NCBI RefSeq assembly: GCF_000719335.1
Contig: NZ_JOGB01000008.1
Span: forward strand, 62,001-126,000
Source of the DNA: Streptomyces sp. NRRL S-87
Lineage (GTDB): Bacteria > Actinomycetota > Actinomycetes > Streptomycetales > Streptomycetaceae
Reading direction: 5' to 3'
Length of the DNA: 64,000 nucleotides
Shown here piece by piece: positions 1 through 8,646 of this stretch. Made by a program: the position numbers and the translations under genes. Every line of letters starts with the position of its first letter. Position 1 is the first letter of the stretch. The notes beneath the pieces were generated by a model, which saw only the letters and a program-made list of their open reading frames with translations, was not told where the DNA came from and made no database searches.

Positions 1-20
1 GGCTCTCTCTGCTCTCATGA

Positions 21-767
21 TCACGCCTCCGGTCCGGCCAGGTCGAAGTCGTCCTTGGTCAGCTCGGCGCGGAGCCGCTGCTCGGCCACGTCGGCGTAGT
101 GCGAGGACAGCTCGACGCCCACGAAGCGACGTCCCTCACGAAGGGCCGCGACGCCCGTGGAGCCGCTGCCGGTGAACGGGTCGAGGACGGTGCCGCCTTC
201 GGGGCAGATCTGTACGAGCTGCTGCATGATCTCGACTGGCTTCTGGGTGATGTGCACCCGGTCCTTGCGGGGCTGGGAGGCGATGTAGTGGCCGGGCAGG
301 TAGAGGTCGCGGGTGTTGTCGAGGGATCCCTTGACGCCCCAGATGATGAACTCGGAGTCCTGCTTCGGCCCGCCCTTGCGAGGCCGGCTGGCGGGCTTGA
401 TCCACGGGATGGTGCCGCTCCAGGTCCAGCCTGCCATCTGCAGAGCGTCGGACGTGGTCGGTTCCTGGCGCCAGTCGGAGAAGACCATGGCCACCGCGTG
501 CTCGGTCGAGGCCCGGTACGCCTCGGTGAGCAGTTCCGTCAGCCAGGAACGGTAGGAGCGCTGGTCGCGGTTCTCGCCGGGGAAGTTGGCGAGGTCGTGG
601 GCGCTGTTGCTGGTGACGTACTTGGCGCGCGCGGTCCGTCCGGTGCGTTCCGAGCTCGTCCGGCCGCCGGAGTTGTACGGCGGGTCGGTGATCACGGCGT
701 TGACGCTCTCGTCCGGAAGGGACTTCAGCACGGTCAGGGCGTCGCCTCGGTGCAGCGTGTAGCTCAT
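21..767 (-). CDS. Orphan DNA methyltransferase (beta-class N6-adenine/N4-cytosine)
   Basis: The 248-residue product should transfer a methyl group from S-adenosylmethionine to an exocyclic amino group in DNA. The catalytic motif DPPYNSGG sits near residue 28 and the SAM-binding motif DPFTGSGSTG comes late (about residue 195). This order, motif IV before motif I, marks the beta class. No restriction endonuclease partner is visible next to it, so it is probably a solitary protective or anti-restriction methylase carried by the mobile element. The ATG at 767 is the only good start. The gene is transcribed away from the conjugation operon. Its target sequence cannot be read from the sequence. Confidence 0.9.
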   Translation of the reverse strand: MSYTLHRGDALTVLKSLPDESVNAVITDPPYNSGGRTSSERTGRTARAKYVTSNSAHDLANFPGENRDQRSYRSWLTELLTEAYRASTEHAVAMVFSDWRQEPTTSDALQMAGWTWSGTIPWIKPASRPRKGGPKQDSEFIIWGVKGSLDNTRDLYLPGHYIASQPRKDRVHITQKPVEIMQQLVQICPEGGTVLDPFTGSGSTGVAALREGRRFVGVELSSHYADVAEQRLRAELTKDDFDLAGPEA

Positions 768-1127
768 GGGAAGGGCCTCTCTCAGGGCATGGCGGGGCTG
801 GGCCCGCTCCAGGCAGCGCTCAACGGCGTTCTTCCGGGGCGGGGTTGTGCTGGAGGTTAACGGCCATCTCCGGCCGTACCTAACGAAGCTGGCCGTGCTG
901 CGGGCCCCGGTCCGGGAGTCGTTTGGTGCGGCCGGAATCCCTGTCTACTGTCTCGCCGTGTCACCGGGCAGGAGCCTCGCTCCACCCTCGCTGACCTGTG
1001 CTTATCCGTACTGTCTCGTCCAGTCGAGCGGTATCGAAGGCACTGTTGCCCTCTTCCTTCCCGCACCGTCAGGAGCCCCGGTGTACTGCCTGAGATTACG
1101 AGCGCGGCTGGCTGCCGCGCGTGACCT
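768..1127. other. Intergenic region between methyltransferase and transfer operon
   Basis: No convincing gene is seen here. The sequence tactgtctcg occurs twice (about 953 and 1008), and a related aggagcc-containing pair lies nearby. These may be promoter or regulator sites for the operon to the right, but I cannot assign them. Confidence 0.4.
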
Positions 1128-1262
1128 GAGACCGGCGTCCGGGAGCTACCAACTCCTCTGACCCGGGCCCGCCCGAGCGGCGGATGCACATCGGCGCGGT
1201 GCCGGCGGCTTTGCACGAGAAGTCGGCACCGCGCCTCCTACGAACACCGAGGAGCCGCTGCG
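1128..1262 (+). ncRNA. Candidate structured leader RNA, copy A
   Basis: This leader is clearly related to the reverse complement of 35823-35965. Shared blocks are an ACCGGCG(T/C)CCGGGAGC segment continuing TACCAACTCC, then TTGCACGAGAA, then CTCCTACGAA. A hairpin with arms GTGCCG (1200-1205) and CGGCAC (1223-1228) carries the conserved TTGCACGAGAA in its loop. The other copy has a stem at the same place with different paired bases, which is the covariation expected of RNA structure. It lies directly before a small ORF and the wall-hydrolase gene, so it may act as a cis-regulator of the transfer operon. I do not recognise a named riboswitch family. Confidence 0.55.
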
Positions 1263-1349
1263 ATGCAGCATGCCCTGATACATCCGTGCCCCGACCCGAT
1301 GCCGTCACCCGGCCGGCACCGCCGCCTCGGTGAACGGCAGCGGCGATGA
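1263..1349 (+). CDS. Small leader ORF coupled to the wall-hydrolase gene
   Basis: A 28-codon reading frame starts with ATG at 1263, behind a GAGGAG ribosome site eight bases upstream. It ends in an ATGA overlap with the start of the gene at 1346. That downstream gene has no good ribosome site of its own, so translation of this small ORF probably feeds ribosomes into it. The peptide has many Pro, His and Arg residues and no recognisable domain. It may be only a coupling device or leader peptide. Confidence 0.45.
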   Translation: MQHALIHPCPDPMPSPGRHRRLGERQRR

Positions 1350-2491
1350 AGAAGGCCACCGGAGCCGTCGTCGGTCTCTGCGCAACCGCTCCGCTACTGA
1401 TGGCCGTTCCGATTCTCGCCATTGGGGCCGGGACCGCCTCGGCCTCCTGCTCGACCGGCGGTGCACAGGATGTGGACACCGCCGCCGTGGCCACCCAGGT
1501 GAAGGTCATCCTGGACGGCGGCGACAAGGGCTCGATCTCCGTGCCGGGCCTGGACGACCCGGCTGAGCAGGTGCCCAACGCCAAGACGATCCAGGCCACC
1601 GGCGTCGCGATGAACATCCCGGCCCGCGGGCAGGTCGTGGCCCTGGCGACCGCCCTACAGGAGAGCGGCCTTCGGAACCTGACCTACGGCGACCGCGACT
1701 CGCTGGGGCTATTCCAGCAGCGGCCGTCGATGGGCTGGGGCACGGCGAACGAGATCCTCGACCCGGTGCATGCCTCGACCAAGTTCTACGAGGGGTTGCG
1801 GAAGGTCTCGGGCTGGGAGTCCCTGTCGGTCACGCAGGCCGCCCAGGCGGTGCAGCGGTCGGGCTTCCCTGAGGCGTACGCCAAGTGGGAGCCGTTGGCC
1901 ACCGCTCTGCAGAAGGCCATCGAGCCTCTGCTGCCGAAGGCCGGCGGCGCGTCACCGGACCCTTCGCCGTCCGGCTCGGCCGGCACCAGCAGTCCTTCGC
2001 CCGGTAACCCGGGCGGCTGTTCGGCCGAGGGGGACGGGACCGACTTCGGCACCATCCCGCCCGGCGCGCTGCCGGCCGAGTACAAGATCCCCGCCAACGC
2101 TTCGCGAGAGGTCCAGACGGCGATCCGGTGGGCGCTCGGGCAGCTCGGCACGCCGTACCAGTGGGGCGGGACCTGCACGAACTCCCACGGCAAGGACGCC
2201 ATGGGCCGGTGCGACTGCTCCTCCCTGATGCAGCAGGCGTACAAGGCCGCCGGGGTCACCCTGACGCGCACGACGTACACGCAGGTCAAGGAGGGCAAGG
2301 CGGTGTCGGTCGATGCCCTTCAGCCGGGTGACCTGCTCTTCACCGAGGGGACAGCCGCCGTACCCGAGCACGTCGGGATGGCCATCGGGCTGGGCCTGAT
2401 CGTTCACGCCCCGCGCACCGGCGACGTGGTCCGCATCACGACCCTCGCCTCCTGGAAACCGCGGATTCTCGCGGCCCGCCGAGTCGTCTGA
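1346..2491 (+). CDS. Secreted bifunctional wall hydrolase (transglycosylase-like plus NlpC/P60)
   Basis: This 381-residue exported protein should cut peptidoglycan locally so that the conjugation machine can cross the wall. Residues 1-33 form a signal peptide ending in ASA. The first half is lysozyme/transglycosylase-like, with catalytic Glu in LQESGL (about residue 106) followed by SLGLFQQRPSMGWG. A Pro/Ser linker (about 200-225) leads to an NlpC/P60 domain with Cys in CDCSSL and His in PEHVGM, plus a further His in IVHAP. This is the VirB1-like role in actinobacterial type IV-like transfer systems. It is the first large gene of the 1263-10825 operon, and its start overlaps the preceding small ORF (ATGA). 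Confidence 0.92.
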   Translation: MKKATGAVVGLCATAPLLMAVPILAIGAGTASASCSTGGAQDVDTAAVATQVKVILDGGDKGSISVPGLDDPAEQVPNAKTIQATGVAMNIPARGQVVALATALQESGLRNLTYGDRDSLGLFQQRPSMGWGTANEILDPVHASTKFYEGLRKVSGWESLSVTQAAQAVQRSGFPEAYAKWEPLATALQKAIEPLLPKAGGASPDPSPSGSAGTSSPSPGNPGGCSAEGDGTDFGTIPPGALPAEYKIPANASREVQTAIRWALGQLGTPYQWGGTCTNSHGKDAMGRCDCSSLMQQAYKAAGVTLTRTTYTQVKEGKAVSVDALQPGDLLFTEGTAAVPEHVGMAIGLGLIVHAPRTGDVVRITTLASWKPRILAARRVV

Positions 2492-2583
2492 CCGGCGCTT
2501 CTTCCCTCCCCCCTCCCTTTTCCTCGCACCGCCGCTTCGCCCCAGCGGGCTTTGGCGTGCACATAATCGAACTGGAGTTCTCC

Positions 2584-2892
2584 ATGTATCTCGCCGACCA
2601 GGTCATACAGCTCGCCTACGACCCCGGAATCAAGCCGAACGAGGGCGGCCTGCCGGGCCTGTCCGTCCTCAAGCAGGTGATGGGCTCGATCAACCTCTTC
2701 GGCCTCATCGCGGTGGTCGGCGCCCTCGCCGTCAGCGCGGGCGTATGGGCCTGGGGCCATCACTCCGGCGGCCACCAGGCGGAGGCGAACGGTAAGAAGG
2801 GCGTGCTGGTGAGCGCCGGCGCGGCCCTTCTGCTCGGCGCGGCGAACGGCGTGGTGGCCTTCTTCAGCACGCTGGGGACGCAGGTCCACTGA
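2584..2892 (+). CDS. Small membrane protein of the transfer system (DUF6112-like)
   Basis: This 102-residue protein has two hydrophobic segments (about residues 37-58 and 75-97) separated by a short His/Gly loop. Size, topology and position match the small membrane proteins that lie between the wall hydrolase and the VirB6-like gene in SCO6880-type transfer clusters. The ATG at 2584 is preferred over one at 2557 because GGAG lies just upstream of 2584. The stop overlaps the next start by one base. The family assignment is from memory and is less sure than the membrane topology. Confidence 0.75.
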   Translation: MYLADQVIQLAYDPGIKPNEGGLPGLSVLKQVMGSINLFGLIAVVGALAVSAGVWAWGHHSGGHQAEANGKKGVLVSAGAALLLGAANGVVAFFSTLGTQVH

Positions 2893-3581
2893 TGGCTCAG
2901 CACTCCACCCACCCCGGCGGCGCATCTCGCGTGCGCCGCCGGGCGCTGCTCGGCACCGTCGTCCTGGCGGTGCTCGTCGCCCTCGCCGGCCTGGCCGCGT
3001 ACCTCACCCGCGACGGCAGGGACCCATCCGAAGCCCCTGCTCCACCACCGAGTTCACCCACGGTCTCCTCCTCGCCCACGTCACCGTCCGGGCCGCTCAC
3101 GCCGCACACCCGTCCCCATGCTCTTCCGGTCCCGCCGAAGACCCATGACCCGATCGCGTACGGGAAGGCAGCCGCAGCAGCACTGTGGTCCTACGACACC
3201 CGTGCGTACGCGCAGCCCGAGCTGCGGAAGGCTCTGCACGGGTGGCTGACCACGGAGGCGAAGTACGCCGACCCGGCCTCGGTCGACAAGGTCGTCCCCT
3301 CAGCGGTGCTGTGGAAGGAGATGGCCGCCAACGGCCAGTTCGCCACCGCCAAGGTGCACGAGGGGCACTTCCCGAACGCATTCACCCGGGCCCTCCAGGA
3401 AGACCCCGGCGCCATCACCCAGGCGTACGTCTACGCCGTCACGGTCTCCGGCAGGCAGTCGATCGCCTGGAAGGGCTCGCCCGCCGGCGGCGCGGAGAGC
3501 CGTGCCACCACGCTCGCGGTCCAGTGCCGGCCCGACCGTCCCTGTGCCCTGGTCGGTGTCATGCCGTCCGTCGCGCCCTGA
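2892..3581 (+). CDS. Membrane-anchored transfer protein, possibly VirB8-like
   Basis: The 229-residue protein has a short basic cytoplasmic tail, one transmembrane segment (about residues 18-38), a Pro/Ser-rich spacer and an external domain of about 150 residues. The layout and operon position resemble bitopic VirB8/TcpC-like scaffold proteins of conjugation machines, but no diagnostic motif is visible. The external domain contains three Cys-free blocks and one C-x(4-5)-C pair near the end (CRPDRPC). ATG overlaps the preceding stop, so the genes are translationally coupled. Confidence 0.75.
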   Translation: MAQHSTHPGGASRVRRRALLGTVVLAVLVALAGLAAYLTRDGRDPSEAPAPPPSSPTVSSSPTSPSGPLTPHTRPHALPVPPKTHDPIAYGKAAAAALWSYDTRAYAQPELRKALHGWLTTEAKYADPASVDKVVPSAVLWKEMAANGQFATAKVHEGHFPNAFTRALQEDPGAITQAYVYAVTVSGRQSIAWKGSPAGGAESRATTLAVQCRPDRPCALVGVMPSVAP

Positions 3582-3608
3582 TCCCCGTTCGAGAAAGGAG
3601 GTATCGCC

Positions 3609-5006
3609 ATGGGAGTCTGCGACTTCCCGCTGATGGACAAGGTGTGCGGCGCCGTCGACTTCGCCACCAACCCCGCCGGAACCGTCACCGACGGCATCGG
3701 CGCGTGGATCGCGAAGTCGATGGGTGAACTGGCGGCCAGCGCCGCCGACCTCGCCGCCAAGGCCGTCAACGAGACGACCGCCATCGACCTCAACGCTGGA
3801 TGGTTCCGGGACAACTACGAGCTCCTGCTGCCCATCGGGCTCGCCCTGACCGTCGGCATCTTCTGCATCCAGCTCATGACCGCGGCCTGGCGACGCGACG
3901 AGCGCGCTCTTGCTCAGGCAGCGTTCGGCACCATGACCGGCGTCCTCTTCAGCTTCTCCGCCATCGCCTTCACCACCGTCGCCATCACCGTGGTCGACGC
4001 CCTCTCCGACGGACTGTTCCAAGCAGCCAACACCTCTGTCGACGACGCGATCCGGCGCGTGGTGAAGGTCAACCAGTTGGGGGCGATGTACGGCCTCGGC
4101 TGGGGCGTCCCAGCCCTGGTCGCCCTCGGGTGCGCGATCGGCGCCTTCCTGTACTGGGGCGTGATGGTCGCCCGCAAGGTCGGCGTCCTGATCATGGTCT
4201 CGCTCGCCGTGTTCGCCGGTGCCGGCGGCGGCTGGGAGGTCGCCAAGCGGTGGCGGCGGGGCTGGATCGAGGCCACCGCCACCTTGGTCGTCTCCAAGCT
4301 CCTGATGACGGTGGTCTTCCTGATCGGCGTCTCCGCCATGGGCAAGAGCGACACGAGCGACGGGATGGCCGCCCTGTCCGACGCGATGGCAGGCATCGTC
4401 GTGATGGTCCTCGTGCTGCTCTGTCCGTACGCGACGTACAAGTTCGTGCACTGGGCCAGCGACGGCGGCGGCCACGACGACCTGCACCGCACCGGCGTCG
4501 CCGGCATGGCGGTCGCCGCCGGGGCGGCGAAGACCGCGGGCACCCTGGCGATGCAGGCCGGCACCGGCGCTCCCGCTCCCCAGGGCCCGAACAAGGTCCC
4601 CGGTGCGGGCGCCGATGGCGTCGCCTCCGGTATCAATCCCGCCGGCGGCAGCCTCAGCAAGGAGGGTATCGACGCCGGTCCGCCCAAGCAGCAGACCCGC
4701 TTCCGGTACGGCGAGGATCCGGACGCGACCGGCGACAAGGGCCGGGCCCTGATCCAGCGGCCCGGGATCCCGCCGCTGATCACGCGTCCCGGCGCGGACG
4801 AAGCGGAAGGGTCCGGAGTGCTCGTCACTGGCGTCACCGGCAGTTCCGACTATCTCGTCGGCGCGTCGGCACCGGGCGGCACCATGACCTCCCTGCCACC
4901 TGTCGGCCCCGCGGTTGCGCCGCCGCCTCCCGCCGGACCGTCGGCCACCGGTTCTCCGACGCCAACGAACTGGGTGTTCCCCACCCAGCCGCCGTCGGGT
5001 TCCTGA
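3609..5006 (+). CDS. Polytopic transfer-channel protein (TrbL/VirB6-like)
   Basis: This 465-residue protein has a soluble N-terminus and five to six hydrophobic segments between about residues 70 and 290. The C-terminal tail of about 170 residues is disordered and rich in Gly, Pro and Thr. TrbL/VirB6 proteins form the inner-membrane part of the mating channel, and this is the likely role here. A strong AAAGGAGG ribosome site precedes ATG 3609. It sits between the VirB8-like and SCO6880-type genes, the usual order in Streptomyces transfer clusters. Confidence 0.85.
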   Translation: MGVCDFPLMDKVCGAVDFATNPAGTVTDGIGAWIAKSMGELAASAADLAAKAVNETTAIDLNAGWFRDNYELLLPIGLALTVGIFCIQLMTAAWRRDERALAQAAFGTMTGVLFSFSAIAFTTVAITVVDALSDGLFQAANTSVDDAIRRVVKVNQLGAMYGLGWGVPALVALGCAIGAFLYWGVMVARKVGVLIMVSLAVFAGAGGGWEVAKRWRRGWIEATATLVVSKLLMTVVFLIGVSAMGKSDTSDGMAALSDAMAGIVVMVLVLLCPYATYKFVHWASDGGGHDDLHRTGVAGMAVAAGAAKTAGTLAMQAGTGAPAPQGPNKVPGAGADGVASGINPAGGSLSKEGIDAGPPKQQTRFRYGEDPDATGDKGRALIQRPGIPPLITRPGADEAEGSGVLVTGVTGSSDYLVGASAPGGTMTSLPPVGPAVAPPPPAGPSATGSPTPTNWVFPTQPPSGS

Positions 5007-5137
5007 CCCATCACACCGGGGGCGGGCTGTACACCTCGGCCCGCCCCACCCTGACCGACCAGCAGAGGAGTCCCCCATGACCTCCAGAAGAGCGCCGCGC
5101 GCCCGTCCTCCGCCCGCAACCACCGTCTGGAATCACC

Positions 5138-6604
5138 ATGTCCGGCAAGCACCAGGCCCCTACAGCCACCGTGAAATTCCCCCACCGCAGCAGGCGCGGC
5201 ATCCTGCTCGGGCTGACCGCCCCGCAGCTGATCGTCGCCGGCCTCTCGGGCCTTCTCCTTCTCGCCGTCCTCCTCGCCCGCGGCGTGGTCGGCGCCCTCC
5301 AGCTCATCCCGTTGTGGGCCGTCATCGCCCTGTTCGTCGTCGTCCGCCATCGGGGCCGTGCCCTGGCGGACTGGGCTCCGATCGTCACCTGGTACGTCCT
5401 GCGCCGGATGCGCGGCCAGCTTGTCTGGCTCACCCGGCCCTCCCGTCGGCCGACCCGCGAAGGGCTCCTCCACCTTCCCGGCACGGCCGCCAGCCTGCGT
5501 GTGGTCACCGCCCCCGACGGTCGGTACGGTGCGGTCCACGATCCCCACAGCGGCACGCTGACCGCCGTGGTCAAGGTCTCCTCCCGCGCCTACGCGCTGC
5601 TCGACCCGGGCACCCAGCAGGCCAACGTCAACGGCTGGGGACGCGCGCTGGCAGCGCTCGCCCGTACCGGGCAGATCGCCCGCATCCAGGTGATCGAGCG
5701 CACCGTCCCGGACTCCGGCGACGCGCTTCGCCGCTACTGGGAAGAGCACGGCCGGCCCCACGCCCCCATGGCCGGCGCGATCTACAGCGAGCTGATCCAG
5801 AGCGCGGGCCCGGCGGCGGCACCTCACGAGGCGTACGTCGCTGTGGCGCTGGACACCAAGGCCGCGCGACGGCTGATCAACCAGGCCGGCGGTGGCCTGA
5901 CCGGCTCCTTCAGCGTCCTGGCGCAGCTGACCTCCACCTTCGACCAGGCAGCGCGGACCGCCGGGCTCAACCCCACCGGCTGGCTCACCGCCCGCGAGAT
6001 CGCCGCGGTCGTGCGCACCACCTACGACCCCAAGGCCCTCACGGCGCTGGACCGGTGGTCCACCGCCGGCCGTCCCGAGGCCGAGCCCGCCGCTGCCGGG
6101 CCCGTCGTGGTCGTCGAGAAGGCGGACCACATCGCGACCGACTCGGCCGTCCATGCCACGTACTGGGTGGAGAACTGGCCGAGGACCGAAACGTCGGCCG
6201 GCTTCCTGCACCAGCTCCTGTTCACCGGCGGCGTCCGGCGCACGCTGTCGCTCTCCTACGAGCCGAAGGGACTGGACGCCGCACTGCGCGACGTCCAGCG
6301 CAAGAAGGCCAGCGTGATCGCCGATGCCGCCGAGCGGGCCCGGCGCGGCCAGGTCGCCTCCGAGGCGGACTCGATCGAGTACCAGGACATCAAGTCCCGC
6401 GAGCGCCAGCTCATCGCGGGCCACGCCGACGTCGCCCTGACCGGCCTACTGACCGTCTCGGCCGACTCCGAGGACGAACTCCGCTCCGCCTGCGCGGTCG
6501 TGGAGACCGCCGCCGTCGGCGCCCAGCTCGACGTCCGGCCGCTGACCTGGCAGCAGGCCGAAGCGTTCACCGCCGCCGCTCTGCCGCTCGCGCTCTCCGT
6601 CTGA
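5138..6604 (+). CDS. SCO6880-family transfer protein
   Basis: The 488-residue product has two N-terminal transmembrane helices (about residues 25-70) with a PrgI-like arrangement, followed by a large soluble region. It matches my recollection of the SCO6880 family, which pairs with a separate VirB4-type ATPase encoded just downstream (7120-8625). In other systems the two halves resemble the N- and C-terminal parts of one VirB4/TraC protein. It probably recruits the ATPase to the membrane channel. A large competing reading frame covers this gene but lacks such features. Confidence 0.88.
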   Translation: MSGKHQAPTATVKFPHRSRRGILLGLTAPQLIVAGLSGLLLLAVLLARGVVGALQLIPLWAVIALFVVVRHRGRALADWAPIVTWYVLRRMRGQLVWLTRPSRRPTREGLLHLPGTAASLRVVTAPDGRYGAVHDPHSGTLTAVVKVSSRAYALLDPGTQQANVNGWGRALAALARTGQIARIQVIERTVPDSGDALRRYWEEHGRPHAPMAGAIYSELIQSAGPAAAPHEAYVAVALDTKAARRLINQAGGGLTGSFSVLAQLTSTFDQAARTAGLNPTGWLTAREIAAVVRTTYDPKALTALDRWSTAGRPEAEPAAAGPVVVVEKADHIATDSAVHATYWVENWPRTETSAGFLHQLLFTGGVRRTLSLSYEPKGLDAALRDVQRKKASVIADAAERARRGQVASEADSIEYQDIKSRERQLIAGHADVALTGLLTVSADSEDELRSACAVVETAAVGAQLDVRPLTWQQAEAFTAAALPLALSV

Positions 6605-6639
6605 CGCCGGCCCTTCCCTCCCTTCGAAAGAGCACCCTC

Positions 6640-7092
6640 ATGTCCCGCACCGCCAGCCCGACCGCGCAGGACTTCGTGCCCTTCGCCACCGCCGCGCTCG
6701 ACTTCCACCGCGCGCTCAACCTCCCCGGCGGTCCGCTCGTCACCAGCCGGGCCGAGCTGGACGCTCTGCACGCGCATCTCGTCTCGGTGCACGGGCTGCT
6801 CGACGCCCATGCCGCCCGTACCGGTCAGCTCGTGCCGGTCGAAGGCGACCAGCTTCGCGTCGCCCGCACCCGGATCTGGCAGGCCGCCGACCACGTCCAC
6901 TCCGCCTACCACGCGGCGCCCCGGCCGGATTCGGGCGAGGTGCCCGAACCCGAGGCGCGCCAGGCCGGCCTGCCCGAAGGGGCACCGGAGCTGACCATCT
7001 GCCAGCGCCACCAGCGCGCCGCCCACCTGGTCCGCCGCCGTACCACCCCGGCCGACCTGCACGCGCCGTTCACCGGCCTCGTCCACCACTGA
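6640..7092 (+). CDS. Small cytoplasmic protein of the transfer operon
   Basis: This 150-residue protein has no transmembrane segment or recognisable domain. It is helical and Ala/His-rich, with a CQRH motif near residue 123. ATG 6640 follows a GAAAGAG ribosome site, and the gene fills the space between the SCO6880-type gene and the VirB4-like ATPase. Its function is unknown; its fixed position suggests an accessory role in transfer. Confidence 0.75.
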   Translation: MSRTASPTAQDFVPFATAALDFHRALNLPGGPLVTSRAELDALHAHLVSVHGLLDAHAARTGQLVPVEGDQLRVARTRIWQAADHVHSAYHAAPRPDSGEVPEPEARQAGLPEGAPELTICQRHQRAAHLVRRRTTPADLHAPFTGLVHH

Positions 7093-7119
7093 CCCCCTCA
7101 CCTGTCTGGAGAAACGTTC

Positions 7120-8625
7120 ATGCCCCGTACCCGCGCCAGCGCCTCTCCTCTGTACGTGCCGCACAAGGCTCCGCGGGCCCAGCAGAGGGCCGCCCGAGCC
7201 GGATTCGCCGAGGCCCGCCGCCAAGCGCGCCTCGCCGGAACACCGCCCAAGCACCGCACCGAGGAAACCCTCGACCCGGAGCTGCGGCCGACCTACCCGC
7301 CGACCGGTCGTCCGGGTCCGGCCTCGGCCCGGGGAGGCAAGCTCCGCCTGCCCGCCCATCGGATGACCACCGCCACCGCTTCGGGGGCCTACCCCTTCGT
7401 GGCCGAGGGCGGCCTGGGGGCGGAGGGCATCTTCATCGGCCGCGACGTCCACGCCGAAGCCGCCTTCTGTTTCGATCCTTTCTCGCTGTACAGCAGCGGC
7501 CGGATCGAGGGCTTCACGAACCCCAACGCGGTCCTCGCCGGCATCATCGGCATGGGCAAGTCCGCGCTGGCGAAGTCCATCGCCGCCCGGTCGATCGCCC
7601 ACGGCTACCGGATCTACATCCCCTGCGACCCGAAGGGCGAGTGGACCGGCGTCGCCCAGGCACTCGGCGGCTACAGCATCGCCCTGGGCCCCGGCCTCCC
7701 GGGCCGGCTGAACCCACTGGACGCCCCAGCCCGGCCCGCCTCCGTCAGCGAGGACGACTGGGCCACCGAGGTCCGAAAGCGCCGTCTGCTGCTCCTGGCC
7801 AGCCTGGCGCGCACCGTCCTCAAGCGCGACCTGATGCCGATGGAGCACACCGCCCTCGACCTCGCCCTCGACCTGGTCGTAGCCGAGGCCGCCGCCCTCG
7901 GCACGGTGCCACTGCTCGGAGAGATCGCGCACGCCCTCGGCTCGCCCGAACGCCTCGACCGGGCCCTTGGCCACCAGGCCGGACACCTCGGGTCGGCCGC
8001 CCAGGATCTCGCGCATGCGCTTCGCCGCCTGGTGCATGGCGATCTGAGTGGCATGTTCGACGCCCCTTCGACGGTGGCCTTCGATCCGACGGCGCCGATG
8101 CTGTCCATCGACCTCTCCCGCCTCGGCGGCTCCGGCGACGACACCGCCTTGGTCTTGGCCATGACCTGTGCCTCGGCATGGATGGAGAGCGCTCTGTCCG
8201 ATCCGGACGGGGGCCGGCGCTGGGTGATCTACGACGAGGCGTGGCGGCTGATGAGGCATGTGGGTCTGCTGGAGCGCATGCAGTCCCAGTGGAAGCTCTC
8301 CCGTGGTCTCGGCATCGCGAACCTCATGGTCATCCACCGGCTCAGCGACCTGCTCTCGGCGGGCGATGCCGGTTCACGCGGGCGGGTGCTGGCCGAGGGC
8401 CTCCTGGCCGACTGCTCCACCCGCATCATCTACCGCCAGGAGCCCGACCAACTCGCCGCCGCCGCTTCCCTACTCGGCCTGACCGGCGTCGAGACCCAGG
8501 CGGTGTCCGCCCTGACCAAGGGCCGGGGCCTGTGGAAGGTCGCGGGCCGGTCCTTCATCACGCAACACATCCTGCACCCGGCCGAGCGCGAACTGTTCGA
8601 CACCGACGCCCGCATGTCGGCATAG
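7120..8625 (+). CDS. VirB4/TraC-like conjugation ATPase
   Basis: The 501-residue protein should power assembly of, or transport through, the mating channel. The Walker A motif GIIGMGKSA is near residue 143, and the Walker B motif is RWVIYDEAW near residue 370. Later motifs (SRGLGIANLMVIHRLSDL, and a Gln in RQEPDQL) fit the VirB4/HerA fold. It lacks the N-terminal VirB4 domain, which appears to be supplied by the SCO6880-type protein two genes upstream. ATG 7120 has a GGAGAAA site. Confidence 0.92.
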   Translation: MPRTRASASPLYVPHKAPRAQQRAARAGFAEARRQARLAGTPPKHRTEETLDPELRPTYPPTGRPGPASARGGKLRLPAHRMTTATASGAYPFVAEGGLGAEGIFIGRDVHAEAAFCFDPFSLYSSGRIEGFTNPNAVLAGIIGMGKSALAKSIAARSIAHGYRIYIPCDPKGEWTGVAQALGGYSIALGPGLPGRLNPLDAPARPASVSEDDWATEVRKRRLLLLASLARTVLKRDLMPMEHTALDLALDLVVAEAAALGTVPLLGEIAHALGSPERLDRALGHQAGHLGSAAQDLAHALRRLVHGDLSGMFDAPSTVAFDPTAPMLSIDLSRLGGSGDDTALVLAMTCASAWMESALSDPDGGRRWVIYDEAWRLMRHVGLLERMQSQWKLSRGLGIANLMVIHRLSDLLSAGDAGSRGRVLAEGLLADCSTRIIYRQEPDQLAAAASLLGLTGVETQAVSALTKGRGLWKVAGRSFITQHILHPAERELFDTDARMSA

Positions 8626-8646
8626 GGCTTGTCCGGAGGATCGATC

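Noticed and set aside
1128..1262. ydaO (c-di-AMP) riboswitch before the wall hydrolase
   Set aside because: Wall hydrolases in actinobacteria are often under this switch, but the conserved GGGG and GGUGAA blocks are not visible here.
857..1617. Minus-strand frames over the transfer leader and wall-hydrolase start
   Set aside because: They overlap the conserved leader and a strongly supported secreted protein, and show only GC-driven composition.
3300..5123. 607-codon minus-strand frame
   Set aside because: It lies opposite VirB8/TrbL-like genes with clear membrane helices and has only Gly/Arg/Asp-rich low-complexity text.
4915..6600. Long Arg/Pro-rich frame over the SCO6880-type gene
   Set aside because: It is the out-of-frame shadow of 5138-6604; only its last 150 codons (6640-7092) form a separate gene.
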